A DNA stretch of 64,000 nt from Scleropages formosus (taxonomy: Eukaryota > Chordata > Actinopteri > Osteoglossiformes > Osteoglossidae): NCBI RefSeq assembly GCF_900964775.1, contig NC_041807.1:33160013-33224012 (forward strand). The letters are read 5' to 3'. A model generated the notes under the pieces. It was not told the DNA's origin. It saw only the letters and a program-made list of their open reading frames with translations, and did no database searches. Below, piece after piece: positions 10,431 to 64,000 of this stretch. The position numbers were made by a program, and so were the translations under genes. Within the stretch, counting starts at the first letter, position 1, and every line of letters starts with the position of its first letter.

Positions 10431-10580
10431 ATCTGTTTATCACTTTAATATCTGCTACATCCCCTATTTGGGGACCATATGTTAAGTTGATTTTTGGGAC
10501 AGGGAGATGGAAGAGGAGCTTGCACCGTCCACTCCACGCATCGACCTTGTATTGCAGTATCTCCAGAACCGGTGCACCCC
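10431..10580 (+). pseudogene. U2 snRNA pseudogene, 5'-truncated
   Basis: It matches U2 from nt 38 onward, starting ATCTGTTTATC, with CCCCTATTTGGGGACCATAT, GATTTTTGGGACAGGGAGATG and CTCCACGCATCGACC, and ends at GGTGCACCCC. It lacks the same first 37 bases as the copy at 5158 and shares 3' flanking similarity (about 10590-10655 with 5318-5371), so the two descend from one truncated unit. Confidence 0.9.
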
Positions 10581-10659
10581 GCTCTCGGGAAAAAATGTCG
10601 GTTAAAAGTAAGACTTTGAGGTGAATTTTCTGTTGCGTTCAGTCGTATTTTAACTTCGC

Positions 10660-11225
10660 ATTTTCAGTGTACTAGAGGTGTACAAGAGTCGGTGTGGCTC
10701 CCGTGCTCATTGAGGGGCTGCTTTAAGCTCTGCTGCCAATCCCGTGCTTCTTCTTTCAGGGATGCTTTTATGAATAACTAAGCAACGGTTTTCATATTCA
10801 AAGTCAATTTCTTGTGTCCCTTTCTTCCCCTTGTCTGCTTTCCATTATGTGTCCCTTCACATTCACATTTATTCATTAGGTATGTGGCTCCTTCCAAACC
10901 GACACCCAACTCAGGACATTCAAATGCCCTTTCAGCACCACTTTCAAAGACATAATGGGAATTTACACCTTTCCTCACAATGTCACGGCTTGTAACGTGC
11001 AGGAGACGTTATTTAAATTAGTTGCTGTCCTATTGGATTTGTCTCCGATTTATTTTAAGAACAAAGTGCATCTGAAACTCCTCATCTGTTGCGAAATCGC
11101 TTCTCGGACCTTTCGGTTCCAATTTTTATTTGTTTTCCTGAACTGTTTTACACTTCTAAAGGTTAAGGGTTTTAAAGTCCCAGTTTTTGTTCTTATGGAG
11201 CATATTTATACCTGTTTCTAAACTC
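10660..11225. other. Intergenic, no gene recognised
   Basis: No open frame or RNA gene that I can support. The base composition is ordinary for the region. Confidence 0.4.
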
Positions 11226-11227
11226 TG

Positions 11228-12060
11228 ATGTTCTTTTTCACTCAAAATCAAAGCACTTCATTGTCACTTCACCGTAACCACAAGTGTGCAGGTGGTGAAA
11301 AATCTTTGGTGCATTCTCCGCAGCTGTTTTGCATAAGTTGCAAATATACAGACCACAAAAAGTATATACACAATAAACACATGTACGGTATTCTCATAAT
11401 TCAATATGCATGTAGGACTCAAGATGTACTGGTAATATGCAATACACATGGGAGGTAGAGTGGGCTGTGCGTGTGGTGGCGTTATTAGTTATTAGCTGAG
11501 CTGGGGATCTAAGATGCCATTTGGCAACATAATCATTATTACACTGACTTACAATTGTTACTTTCTAGAATGCCCAGGACAGGTGGGCAACCACTGGCCT
11601 GTGGACCCCCAGAGGTTTTTTTTCTCCTTCAACCTTCAGTTGGGAGTTTTTCTTCCTTTCCCCAGTGGCCAGTAGGCATACTTCTAGCTCTGTAAAAGTA
11701 CTTCATTTTGGTAGCCATTAGTCGACTGTCTTCTTGTTTGTATCTGTTTTTTTTTTTGCCTTATGCCTGTGTTAAAGTGCTCCGTGTCACTGCGTGAGAA
11801 GAGCGCTCTGTAAAAATAAATTGAATTGAATTAAATTGAATTAGTTAGAGTTCAACAGTCTGATGGCCTGCAAGAAGAATCTGGCGGGGGACCTGATGCT
11901 GCGATATCGTCTGTCCGATGGTAGCAGCGAGAGCAGTCCATGGCTCGCGTGGCTGGAGTCTCTGATGGTCCTCCGTGCTTTCTTCACACACCGCCGGTGT
12001 GGATGTCCTGCAGGGAGGGAAGCTTGCCTCCGATGATGTGCTGGGCTGTCCCTCTTTACT
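11228..12060 (-). mobile_element. L2-like LINE 3' part, interrupted by another LINE tail
   Basis: 11228-11540 resembles the 3' UTR of a common fish L2-like LINE in reverse orientation. 11845-12060 is the reverse complement of the ORF2 end (the minus strand reads LLPSDRRYRSIRSPARFFLQ and AVRLLN), the same motif as at the end of the LINE at 2815-5090. Between the two lies a Rex1/CR1-like plus-strand tail. Everything upstream of the last part of ORF2 is missing. Confidence 0.65.
11570..11842 (+). mobile_element. Rex1/CR1-like LINE 3' UTR, inserted in the L2-like LINE
   Basis: The sequence includes TTGGGAGTTTTTCTTCCTTT and GAAGAGCGCTCTGTAAAAAT, and it ends in repeated TTGAA units (AAATTGAATTGAATTAAATT). 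This is the tail type of fish Rex1/CR1-like LINEs, which end in short tandem repeats. Only the 3' UTR is present, as expected of a strongly 5'-truncated insertion. Confidence 0.65.
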
Positions 12061-12159
12061 CAGATGAAAATGAGGATCTTAATGAACAGCCATATGTCGC
12101 TGTAGATTTTGAGAGCATAATAGAAATGTCAGGAGGGGAACGAATTTGCGTTTTAACTG

Positions 12160-13970
12160 TTTTAATGAATTTTAACAAGGTTTCATCACCCTTGTGGTTG
12201 GTTAATTCTAAAATCTTAGCTTTAAATGTCAGAGGACCGAAGAATGTGTTAAAAAGAGCAGCAATGCTTGATAGACTTGCATCCTCTCCCTTCCAGTTAT
12301 GTTTCTTACTGGAAGTCCACCTTCGGGACCAGCGGGACGTGGCCATCTTTTTCTGCTGGTTGGAAGAAAGGTACTGTAGATCATGCTGGAGTGTGGGTGG
12401 CGTCCGCTCCACAGGTGTCGGCATTCTCTTTGGCGATCAGCGTTCTAAGTACATTTGCCTCATACAGGGTAGAGCACTAGGAGTGGACGCCACCTGGAGG
12501 GGACAGTGCATCCGTGCGATGTGCTTCTACAGTCCGGTAGAGGCCGCCTCCCATGTAGCTCTTTTAGAAGAGGTGGCCCCCTTCTGTGTCGGTAATAGAC
12601 ATTTAATAATTGGTAGAGATTTTAATATGTATGTGGAGGGTAAAGAGGATGTTAGTATGAAGCATTTGAAGAATTTTATGTCTAGATTCGGTCTTTCCGA
12701 TGGTTTCTGAGTATGCAGCCCCAGTCATCCGGGCATTACTTAGTATAATAGTAGAGGAGCACAAAGTCGCCTAGATTACATCTTAGCTTCCGACGCTGTT
12801 GTTTTTAAGCAGTTCCTTCTCGCTCCTTATTGACCGGCGGACCATTTGGTGGTCGAGGCTACGGTTTCCACAGAAGCCCCGTTACACGGCCCTGGGTATT
12901 GGAAACTAAATATTGATATCTTGAAGGAGCAGGAGTATAGGGACGTTTTTCAACATTTTACGGTGCGGCAGGAGTTCAAACCTTTTTGTAGCTCTGTTTC
13001 GGATTGGTGGGAAGCCATCGAAACAAAAGTGTGGACTATTATCAAACAGTATTGTGTCCGTAGTATCAGAGAAACGGAGCTAAAGGCTGAATTGAGGCGA
13101 TTATATGACCAGCAAGCTAGTGCTCTCCTCGCAGGAGCCCGAATAAGGGAACTGGAGGAAGACGAAAAATGCTTCTCTTTATTCTTTAACAAAGTGAGGG
13201 AGTCCCGTCGGGTTTTACTTCTTTGCGGAGCAGGCCAGGAGAGACGGTCAACGATACGGCCCGGATGCTGAAGGTCGCTACAGAGTTTTATAAAAGTCTT
13301 TTAAAGTACCAGAAACTGACCTTGTTACAGGGGACCTTCTTTTTTTTTTTTTAAACAGCATTTGCGTGCGACCCTCCCGGCTGATTCCCAGGCTCGCTTA
13401 GAGGCACCCATGACTCTGGCTCTGTCTTCCTCAAGGTTGTGGAAGAAGTGCTGACCCGAGGTTAGCTAACCGAGAGCCTGAGGTCGGGGGTCTTGTCCCT
13501 GTTGCACAAGAAAGGCGATAAAGCTGATCTGGGCAATCAGAGGCCCCTGACCATGCTTTGCGTTGATGTAAAGTTAATAGCTAAAACCCTTACCGAGCGT
13601 CTGAGGAAGGTTATGGCGCTCTTGGTCGATGAAGACCGGACGTGCGGGGTTCCCGAGCGTTCGGCTGTTTGGAATTCGCATCTTGTCCGAGACGCGATCG
13701 CCTGGGCGGAGGACCCGAGGGCTCCCCTGGCGCTGGTCAGCCTGGACCAAGAGAAGGCGTTCGATCAGATGGACCACCACTTTCTGTTTAACGTCTTGGG
13801 CAGACTGGGTTTTGGTTCCATCTTCCTTGGGTGGGTTCGGATACTCCGTAACGGGGTTGGCAGCCAAGTCTCCATCAATGGCTGTCTCGGGGAATGGGTG
13901 CCCCAGCTGAGTGGGGTAAGACGGGGTGTCCGCTGTCTCCCCTTCTCTACGTTTTGTACGTGGAGCCGCT
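12160..13970 (+). mobile_element. Tx1-type (L1 clade) LINE fragment, endonuclease and RT
   Basis: The plus strand encodes, in broken frames, an apurinic-type endonuclease (KILALNVRGPKNVLKRAAML near 12205, GIGVLFG-like near 12420, IIGRDFNMYVEG near 12605) and part of a reverse transcriptase (MSLLHKKGDKADLGNQRPLT near 13493, RTCGVPERS, LVSLDQEKAFDQMD near 13735, VRRGVRCLPFS near 13915). These are hallmarks of Tx1-group elements. The copy stops before the FADD motif, and several frame breaks show it is dead. Confidence 0.8.
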
Positions 13971-13974
13971 GGCG

Positions 13975-14280
13975 GCAGCGATCCGGGCCGAGGAAAGAGA
14001 AGAAGCTACGGGAGGAGGAAGATGGAGCAGAAGATGAGGGCGCTGCAGAAGTTTTGCCACCTCCTGCTGGTGATCTTGCCATAGTACAACTTGCAAAGAT
14101 GTTTGAAACTTTCATGGATTTCCAGAGAGTCAGAGATGAACGGATAGAGAGAGACTGCCCATCAGTTCCAACAGTTTAAAGTCCAGTTTCATCAGGTGCA
14201 CCAGTTACAGCTTGATGTGGAACAACAGAGGGAGCGAGGAAGCACTCCTTTACCAGCTCCAGTCTCAGGGCCTTCATTGT
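13975..14280 (+). mobile_element. Possible gag-like fragment of an old retroelement
   Basis: A charged, Gln/Glu/Arg-rich coding-like stretch follows the Tx1 fragment directly. Its style (acidic stretch, then LAKMFETFMDFQ, then RQ-rich helix) recalls the N-terminal region of gag-like proteins in fish LTR retroelements. It is short, broken and old. The family is a guess. Confidence 0.25.
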
Positions 14281-14339
14281 CTACAGCAGTGAGGTGCTGT
14301 GAACCCAAGATGGTAAAGCTGGTGCTTCGGTTTGCACCA

Positions 14340-14503
14340 CTACACAAAATCTTGTCATGGTGAACTGGAGCCTACCTGGCAACATAGGGCACAAGACCGA
14401 AGGGACACACAGGACGGGACGCCAGTCCGCCACAAGGCACCCTAAGCGAACCCCAGACCTGCCACACAGCGAGATCCAGCCAAGCCTACTGCACCACCGC
14501 ACC
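14340..14503 (-). repeat. tRNA-derived SINE, family A (minus)
   Basis: The reverse complement reads GGAGGTGCGGTGGTGCAGTA, then GGTCTGGGGTTCG (B-box region), then GGGTGCCTTGTGGCGGACTG, GCGTCCCGTCCTG and a decayed end. It is the same family as the copies at 25455, 29789 and 44501. It is old compared with the 29789 copy. Confidence 0.75.
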
Positions 14504-14837
14504 TCCTTTACATTGTCATTTTTTTCATTCAGATATTACTAATAACTGTGGACTGATGGTGGTGATATGTCAAACTATCTGCAAACATGTTTCTTCCATA
14601 AGAATTTAAAATGCTTTACATAACAGGTATACTCCTTTGGCCAAACTTGTGTATTCTTTAAATAGCAATTTTTTCTTTTTTTAAAAAGGTAATACTTTAT
14701 AATCCACTTAAATGGCCATCAAATGCATAACTGATCCATTCAGCTTTTATTGCAACTGTGTATTATTGGATAATTTATTAATTTAGCTGATGCTTTCCTC
14801 TAAAGTTACAAACATTGTTAAGCTACCTACAATTACA

Positions 14838-15185
14838 TTTATTTATCAGACACTTTTCTCCAAAGCAACTTTCAGTGAACTCTGTGTAGTGTTATCAGCC
14901 CACACCCCTTATTCACCAAGGTGACTTACACTGCTGGATACACTACTTACACTGGGTCACTCATCCATACATCAGTGGAACACATTGTCACTGTCACTCA
15001 CACACTATGGGGGAACCTGAACAGCATGTCTTCCGACTGTGGGAGGAAACCAGAGCACCCAGGGGAAACCCACACAGAGACGGGAAAAACATGCAAACTA
15101 TACAAACTGAGCAGGGATCAAACCCACATTCTCTTCCACCACCCAGGCACTGTGAGACAACAGCACTACTCGCTGTGCCCTTGTA
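14838..15185 (-). repeat. SINE, family B, L2-type tail (minus)
   Basis: This matches 46491-46852 in reverse: the tail end (ACATTTATTTATCAGACACT) comes first, then CATGTCTTCCGACTGTGGGA, then the tRNA-like head with B-box remnant GGGATCAAACCC and CAGCACTACTCGCTGTGCC. The tail shared with family C resembles the 3' end of L2-like LINEs, which SINEs use to borrow their reverse transcriptase. Confidence 0.8.
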
Positions 15186-15269
15186 CCACCCTCATTTAGC
15201 GGTCTACTTGTCCAAGGCAATGTTAACTGTTAGATGAGCAACAATGAATTATACAGCACAGTATTTTAC

Positions 15270-15342
15270 TGTATCAACCCACATCCTCTCGCATCACCCG
15301 GGTGCTGTGAGACAGCAGCGCTAATCGCTGTGCCACCCAATT
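15270..15342 (-). repeat. SINE head fragment, family B (minus)
   Basis: A short reverse-orientation head fragment (CACCCGGGTGCTGTGAGACA, then CAGCAGCGCTAATCGCTGTG) sits close to the family B copy at 14838. Confidence 0.6.
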
Positions 15343-15349
15343 ATTGACC

Positions 15350-15490
15350 TCTGTACACAGCTGAGCAATTGTTGAAGCAATTCAAGGTAAGTACCTTGCT
15401 CGACCGTATTATAGGTGGAGGTGGGATTAAAACCTGCAATCTTTGGATCCAATGACGGTAAGCATTAACTACTATGCTACTAGCCTGAGT
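15350..15490 (-). repeat. SINE, family C (minus, partial)
   Basis: In reverse it contains the family C pieces: a tRNA-like head (agtagttaatgcttacc), a B-box-like GGTTTTAATCCC, and the ACCTTGCTC stretch. Compare 33588 and 37515. Confidence 0.6.
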
Positions 15491-15499
15491 TTGGGGTAC

Positions 15500-16250
15500 C
15501 TCAAGTAAAATTAATTATGGGCAGTCCTTCTCTAATTCCTGCTGTCAAGCTCGTGATTTCATGGTACCATGGGAATGGATAAGGTCATGACAGTGCCTTT
15601 GTGACATCTCTAGATGGAAGCCGCTAAACGTCCGCTGCTCCCCGTCTTCAGGGCTACGTGACTGTTTACCAACTTATTGGCATTGCTGCTGGACAGGAAA
15701 GCAGATACGGAGAGGACGAAAGGCTCCCCAACCCTACACCATTGCAACAGCCGCTAGGTGGACCGACGCCTCATATATTTCTGAACGTTCGGAACTGCCA
15801 ACATGTACAATGTTGTAAAGCACCATGGGATATTGAGTTTTCTCAAGGAACAGCGCGTGTGTGCGATCGATACGCTTTGTAACAATAAACTACATTTCCC
15901 AGAATGTTTTCCTGCCATGGATCGTATCCCAGCTGGATGATCTGTGCTGTCTGTACAGTCTACCCCAATCGCTTCTGGAGGAGGAGAAGCAAAAGGTAAC
16001 GGAAGCCGCAATCATGAAACAGATTTAAATGAAAACAAAATAGCGGTTGCAGAAATTAATATCTGTAACCGAGCTACATGACAGAAAGGGTAGTACTGAG
16101 AATAAGTACGAGAGGCACGAAAAACAGCCATGCAGTTCAAATACAGAAGACATTGATGAAATAATACGTTTCCGCGAAGGAAGGGTTCCTTGCGGTCTCT
16201 CAAGGTTGGGTCGGCGAGGGAGTGTTCCTTCTCGCCGCAGATCGGCCAAG
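15500..16250 (+). other. BICD2 promoter and 5' UTR region
   Basis: This stretch leads into the first coding exon. I see no TATA box. The frame of exon 1 stays open upstream to about 16047 but has no in-frame ATG, so that extension is probably UTR. A pyrimidine stretch ending in CGCCGCAG at 16240 could be a 5' UTR splice acceptor only ten bases before the start codon. The transcription start cannot be placed from sequence alone. Confidence 0.4.
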
Positions 16251-59942
<43,692 letters not shown>

Positions 59943-62886
59943 AGGGGGTCGCGCAGGGCCCTGCCCACGGACTGCTCTGTATAGAGGGAACCTTTGGACC
60001 CCGCTGTAGTATTAAGAGCCCCACTTGCTTTAGCGCTGACTTATGCTCCTTATTCTGGGTGTGCTGCTAGCGTACCGTCTGTGGGAACGAGGTTAGCTCT
60101 TCATTGTGTATGGCATGGCGATGGCTCTGTACAGGTGAATTACTCTGCGCGTCGGGTTTGGCTCTCAAGGTTTTTTCTCGTGCTGTTCGTAAAGGTGGCG
60201 GCTTCCCGCTTGCTCTAGCCTGCGTCTCTTTTAGCCGGCAGGGCCAAGGGTTCTGACCGGGCGTCGTCACGCTGCTTTCTCTCGTCGTGGGCCTGTCCAC
60301 ATTCGCCTTGCTTCGCCTTGCCACCTCTTCCCCGCCTCCCCAGTCCAGACTGCTGGAGGCAACCTTTTTCAAGCCCCTCCTCCTCCTGCTCCTTCCGCTA
60401 AGGGCTGCTCCAGGCTTGCCGGACTAGCACTCGCAGAACCAGCGCCTCCGGATTCGTTCTCTAACACGGAGGAACCAGCACAATTGGCAGTTTCAGCGGT
60501 TTCCCCCAAATTTTGACCAAAGCATGGAGGGGTTTCAGTAGCCCTACTGCGTGTTTACCCATGATCCCTTGTGGCTGGAGGGGTGGCGCTTGATGTGTAA
60601 TCTCATTGCACATGTTTACACTCAGTATAAAATATGCAAGAATCTGTTTGATTAGGAATTCACAGATTCATTCTCCTACATCTGAACTCTGAAACAGCGA
60701 TGTTATTGCTAGTTGGGATTTGAAATTGGATTGATCGGGTGCGAAAAAATTAAAAAAATGATGATTTCCCAATGTTGTCCCCTAGGAGGAGCACTTGGCC
60801 CGGGTTACCTGTGCACCGAAGGGTACACCTCGCTGTTTGCCCGGAGGTACAGATGTGCTATTTTTCCCGTGGGCTCAGTTAATCGGTCAATTACCCACCA
60901 GTGTCCTCTAAGGCTGTTAACCCTTTAGTCGCAGGTGTAGGTAAAGCGGGCACACACGTTCCACAGGGCTCTGAGTTTCCCTAACGGCGATTCGCGTTGT
61001 TTCAGAGGGAATAAAAGTCATTCTCAACGTTTTACCCTTGATCCAGAAATGTTGAAAGAAGTTCTCTCAGAGCCATACTGCGAAAGGAGAGTGAGACAAA
61101 TCTGAAATTAAGTGCACTTCTTATTCGGTGCCTCTGCCTTCGAAACTATAAACAAGCAAAAGAAAGTGGTTTTGGGATTTATAAAACGATACTGTGAACA
61201 GATGCGACACATGAATAAATTTTTTCCCCCCAGTCCTGAATATTTTTTATCCAAAAGAGCACAACAGATTGGGCACTCTCGTTTTGGATCTGATTTTAGT
61301 ACAATGGAGGAATGGTGCGCAAACGGAAGTGCCTGCCAGCACAGCCCTTCGGTGTACGCGCGCGTCGGGTCCAAATGGACCCGTAAAGCCGAACTCTCCT
61401 CTCCTCTCCTGTCTAGTGGTAGCCGTGGCTGCGCTCAGGTCCGCGTTGGCGACTCTCTCCTTGCTTCGTCTGACTCCTCTCTTGTAGATCGTCAGCAGCT
61501 TTGCTCCCTTTGCCTCGCCACTATACCGATAAGTAGGAGAGAGGAGATCCTCCATATTGTCGTCAGGTAATGTCCTCCCTCCTCCCTGTGAGGGAAGTCC
61601 AGTCGGGCTGTGAAGCGTACAAGCGAACCTCGCTCGACTGATTTTTAAACGTAAACAGCAGCACTACTTCCATATACTCAGCAAGCGCAATGTCTGGTTT
61701 AGGATGTGCGTTCCGTTCCGCTCCATCTTGTGCATCGCTGCTCCGTAGAGGAGAGCGGGGGGGTTTCCCGCGCGATCCAGCGCAGCTCCGACACGGAGGC
61801 TGCGGAAAAAGACGTGGGCCGTTGAGGTTTTTTCTGACACTTTTCCTCGTTAGCTTTATACTAATACAAGCAGGGTTGATGTAGAGGAAAAAAAAAAAGT
61901 AATTTTGCTATTTTTACTAATGATCTAGTCGCAAATGCGATCCTGTTCAGGTTCTCGTTTTCAAGGATGCTTGAAAATGAACCCTTGGAAGTAGGATTTT
62001 TTTAATATTGTATTGGCGGAATCGGGACGAAGACGACAACGAAAATGTTTCCATCAACCCTGCTTGGCTCTGCTGTTGTTCCAGGTCTTAGGTGTTTGTT
62101 AGATTAGGAGCCATGAGGCATGGAAAACAGCAGTTTCTTGCACTCACAAAAATGGATATGAGGCTTTTAGAAGCAACAATACATTGAATCACTTGGCTTG
62201 AAGAAAAGCACATGTTGCAAAAAGACAAAAGAAAAGAAAACTCCGGGGTCTCTCAAGGTAATAGGCAGAAGGAAGGCCAGTGTCCTGGGAAATGAGTCGT
62301 GCCTGTCACTTTGAGAGCAAATGTCGGTGTTTCGAAAGCGGTGAAATTTTCTGTATTTGTCACTATTGTCGTCCCAGGACGTCGATTCTAATTAGCCATA
62401 GAAACAGCCTTGCATCTCTTTCTTGGGTGCCCTCGCTCGCCTTGGCGACATCTTCTCCTGCGTCCCCAGAGCATGAGGCGAACCCTTCATCTTTAACGTG
62501 ACATTTTCACAGACAGGCTCTGTGGTTGTATAATTTTCTTTTAGGTTTTTTTTCTTTTTTTTTTTCTTTTTTTTTTTTTGAGGAAAGACTGTCACTATGG
62601 TTTGAGCTCAGTGTGTTCATCAGGGGCACAGCATGTCAACTGACCATTTCCTACCTCTGCTTCAAGGCTTGTTTTTGTATACAGTGGTGTGTTATTTGCA
62701 ATGGCAAGCCTGCATTTAACCTGCTACCCCCCCTCCCACCCCTTCCCCACTCTTTCTCCTAAACTGGTGCATGGCTGCGCTGGTAAACTGGTACTTGTGA
62801 GGCACTGGCTTCCTGCACACGCTGGCCCTCTGGTATGTGTGTGTGTGCGTGTGCGTGTGCGTGTGCGTGTGCGTGTGCGTGTGCGT

Positions 62887-62919
<33 letters not shown>

Positions 62920-63180
62920 AGCCTCTGGGGTTGCTCTTTCACCCCAAGCTACACAACACTTGACACCATGGCAACAAAACAAACTTCAGTGGCACTGGCT
63001 ACTGCAGCCTGTGGGTACTAACAGTTTTGGCCCTTCTTATTCAAACTAACATGGCTTTCCAACAGTGCGTGCAATCTTTTTTCTTCTTTTTAAAAACGAA
63101 GGAATTGCTTCTCTCGCTCGTATACAGTTTGCATATTTACACAAAATATTTTCTAATATTGATTATTTCTCCATTTTTGC
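59943..63180 (+). other. BICD2 3' UTR of the long form or terminal intron
   Basis: I see no further coding gene. Possible polyadenylation signals AATAAA occur at about 61010 (GGGAATAAAAGTC) and about 61214 (ATGAATAAATTT). Other content is CG-containing sequence near 61350-61500 and 61700-61850, a T-run near 62548-62580, and a TG/CG repeat. If the internal donor is used, this stretch is an intron. Confidence 0.5.
62835..62919. repeat. Compound (TG)n/(GTGTGC)n repeat
   Basis: About ten hexamer units GTGTGC lie between short TG runs. Alternating purine-pyrimidine DNA of this kind can adopt Z-form. Confidence 0.92.
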
Positions 63181-63182
63181 AG

Positions 63183-64000
63183 TAATGTAGTTCAGCCTGG
63201 ATGTGGAGTTTCCGGCAAAGGGTGAGGTCGCAGGGCCGACTCCCAGGCCTAAACGTCGCCAGAGCATAGCGAGGCCAATAGCCTGCCCGTTAGGACTCGA
63301 GAAATCCACTTGGAGGCTTTCAATTTGGCAAACGAAAGGCAAAGCGGACATACTGCAGTTAGCGCACACGCCAGCACACGCTTCATGGCATGACCCTTAC
63401 CTTGTGTTCGCACAAATTGATGAGCTTTGAAGAGCTGGTGCAGGGAGTCTCTGCTCACAAGTACCAAGGAGAATCGTGTTACTCCCCCATAACCACAAAG
63501 GTTTTGATTTACTTTAACATTTTCTTAATTTGCTGCAGATCCCTCACCTTGTGAAATGAGGGCTCACTGATCGACATAACTTTGCAATTACTCAGTGTTT
63601 ATCTTCTACCTGTGCACTTTTATATAGGGGTATTTCACCTTTATTTGTCTTTATTTTTAGCCTAGCAGCACACTGTAGTGCTTTGGTTTGTGATCTTTAA
63701 CCTTAGTGAATTTCTGTCCAAAAGTCACCAAGATTGAAACCCTTCAGTCATTATAGCGCAAACCAGAGCTCTACATGCTGTGCATCAGTGAATTAATCCT
63801 TAACTCAGTTCATAAACATTTTTGTTTTGTCATCATCATCATCATTATTATTGTTGTTATTATTATTGTTGTTATTTACAGATATTATACTGCCATGTTC
63901 TAAACAAAATCCAGGGTAAGCAAATTCTGGGGTTTTCCATGTATTATTATTCTTAGGAATAGCTCAAAGTAACAAGGAGAAACTTGACGTTGTTCTGGTT
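63183..64000 (+). other. Possible alternative terminal exon of BICD2 and 3' flank
   Basis: A good acceptor (TTTCTCCATTTTTGCAG) ends at 63182. Joining it to the internal donor at 59843 gives CAT|TAA, an immediate stop, and a protein of 817 residues. Human short BICD2 has one extra residue, so the true partner could be another acceptor. The rest shows no gene. An ATT/ATC repeat lies at about 63830-63880. Confidence 0.35.

Noticed and set aside
16047-16250. N-terminal extension of BICD2 by 68 codons
   Set aside because: The frame is open but has no ATG. The first in-frame ATG at 16251 gives the N-terminus expected for BICD2.
62716-62982. Long His-Thr repeat protein on the minus strand
   Set aside because: It is only the translation of the TG/CG microsatellite. 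The same applies to similar frames at 25411, 35080 and 58446.

Overview
The window reads as nuclear DNA of a ray-finned fish. The evidence is one large vertebrate gene with GT-AG introns, a vertebrate-type U2 snRNA gene, a tRNA-Glu gene, and fish-style transposons (L2-like, Rex1/CR1-like, RTE-like and Tx1-like LINEs, a Tc1 element, a Penelope-like fragment and several tRNA-derived SINE families). The SINE with a TG tail makes me think of an early-branching teleost such as an arowana, but that is only an impression.

Region 1 (about 1-15900) holds no protein-coding host gene that I can support. It contains an apparently functional U2 snRNA gene (2187-2376) with a conserved upstream block and a 3' box, and three decayed U2 copies. 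One decayed copy is full length (9854-10044) and two lack the same 37 bases at the 5' end (5158-5309 and 10431-10580). An intact tRNA-Glu(CTC) gene lies among them at 9001-9072. Transposon fossils fill much of the rest: an L2-like LINE (2815-5090, minus), a Tc1/RTE mosaic (6174-7240), a second L2-like LINE interrupted by a Rex1/CR1-like tail (11228-12060), a Tx1-type LINE (12160-13970, plus) and SINEs (14340-15490).

Region 2 (16251-59942, plus strand) is a BICD2 orthologue, the dynein-dynactin adaptor. Seven coding exons join in frame with consensus AG acceptors and GT donors to give 849 residues. Intron 1 is about 20.8 kb, intron 2 about 11.4 kb and intron 6 about 6.6 kb. The introns carry SINEs, microsatellites, a nested SINE-in-SINE and a Penelope-like fragment with a hammerhead-ribozyme-like core.

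Region 3 (59943-64000) is the 3' flank or 3' UTR of BICD2. The last exon contains an in-frame GTAAGT that is both codons for Val-Ser and a consensus 5' splice site, so the gene can probably make a short and a long C-terminus as human BICD2 does. A plausible acceptor lies at 63181-63182. The most interesting items are the U2/tRNA cluster with its unusual conservation pattern, the dual-use splice site, the hammerhead core, and the SINE that inserted into the B box of another SINE.
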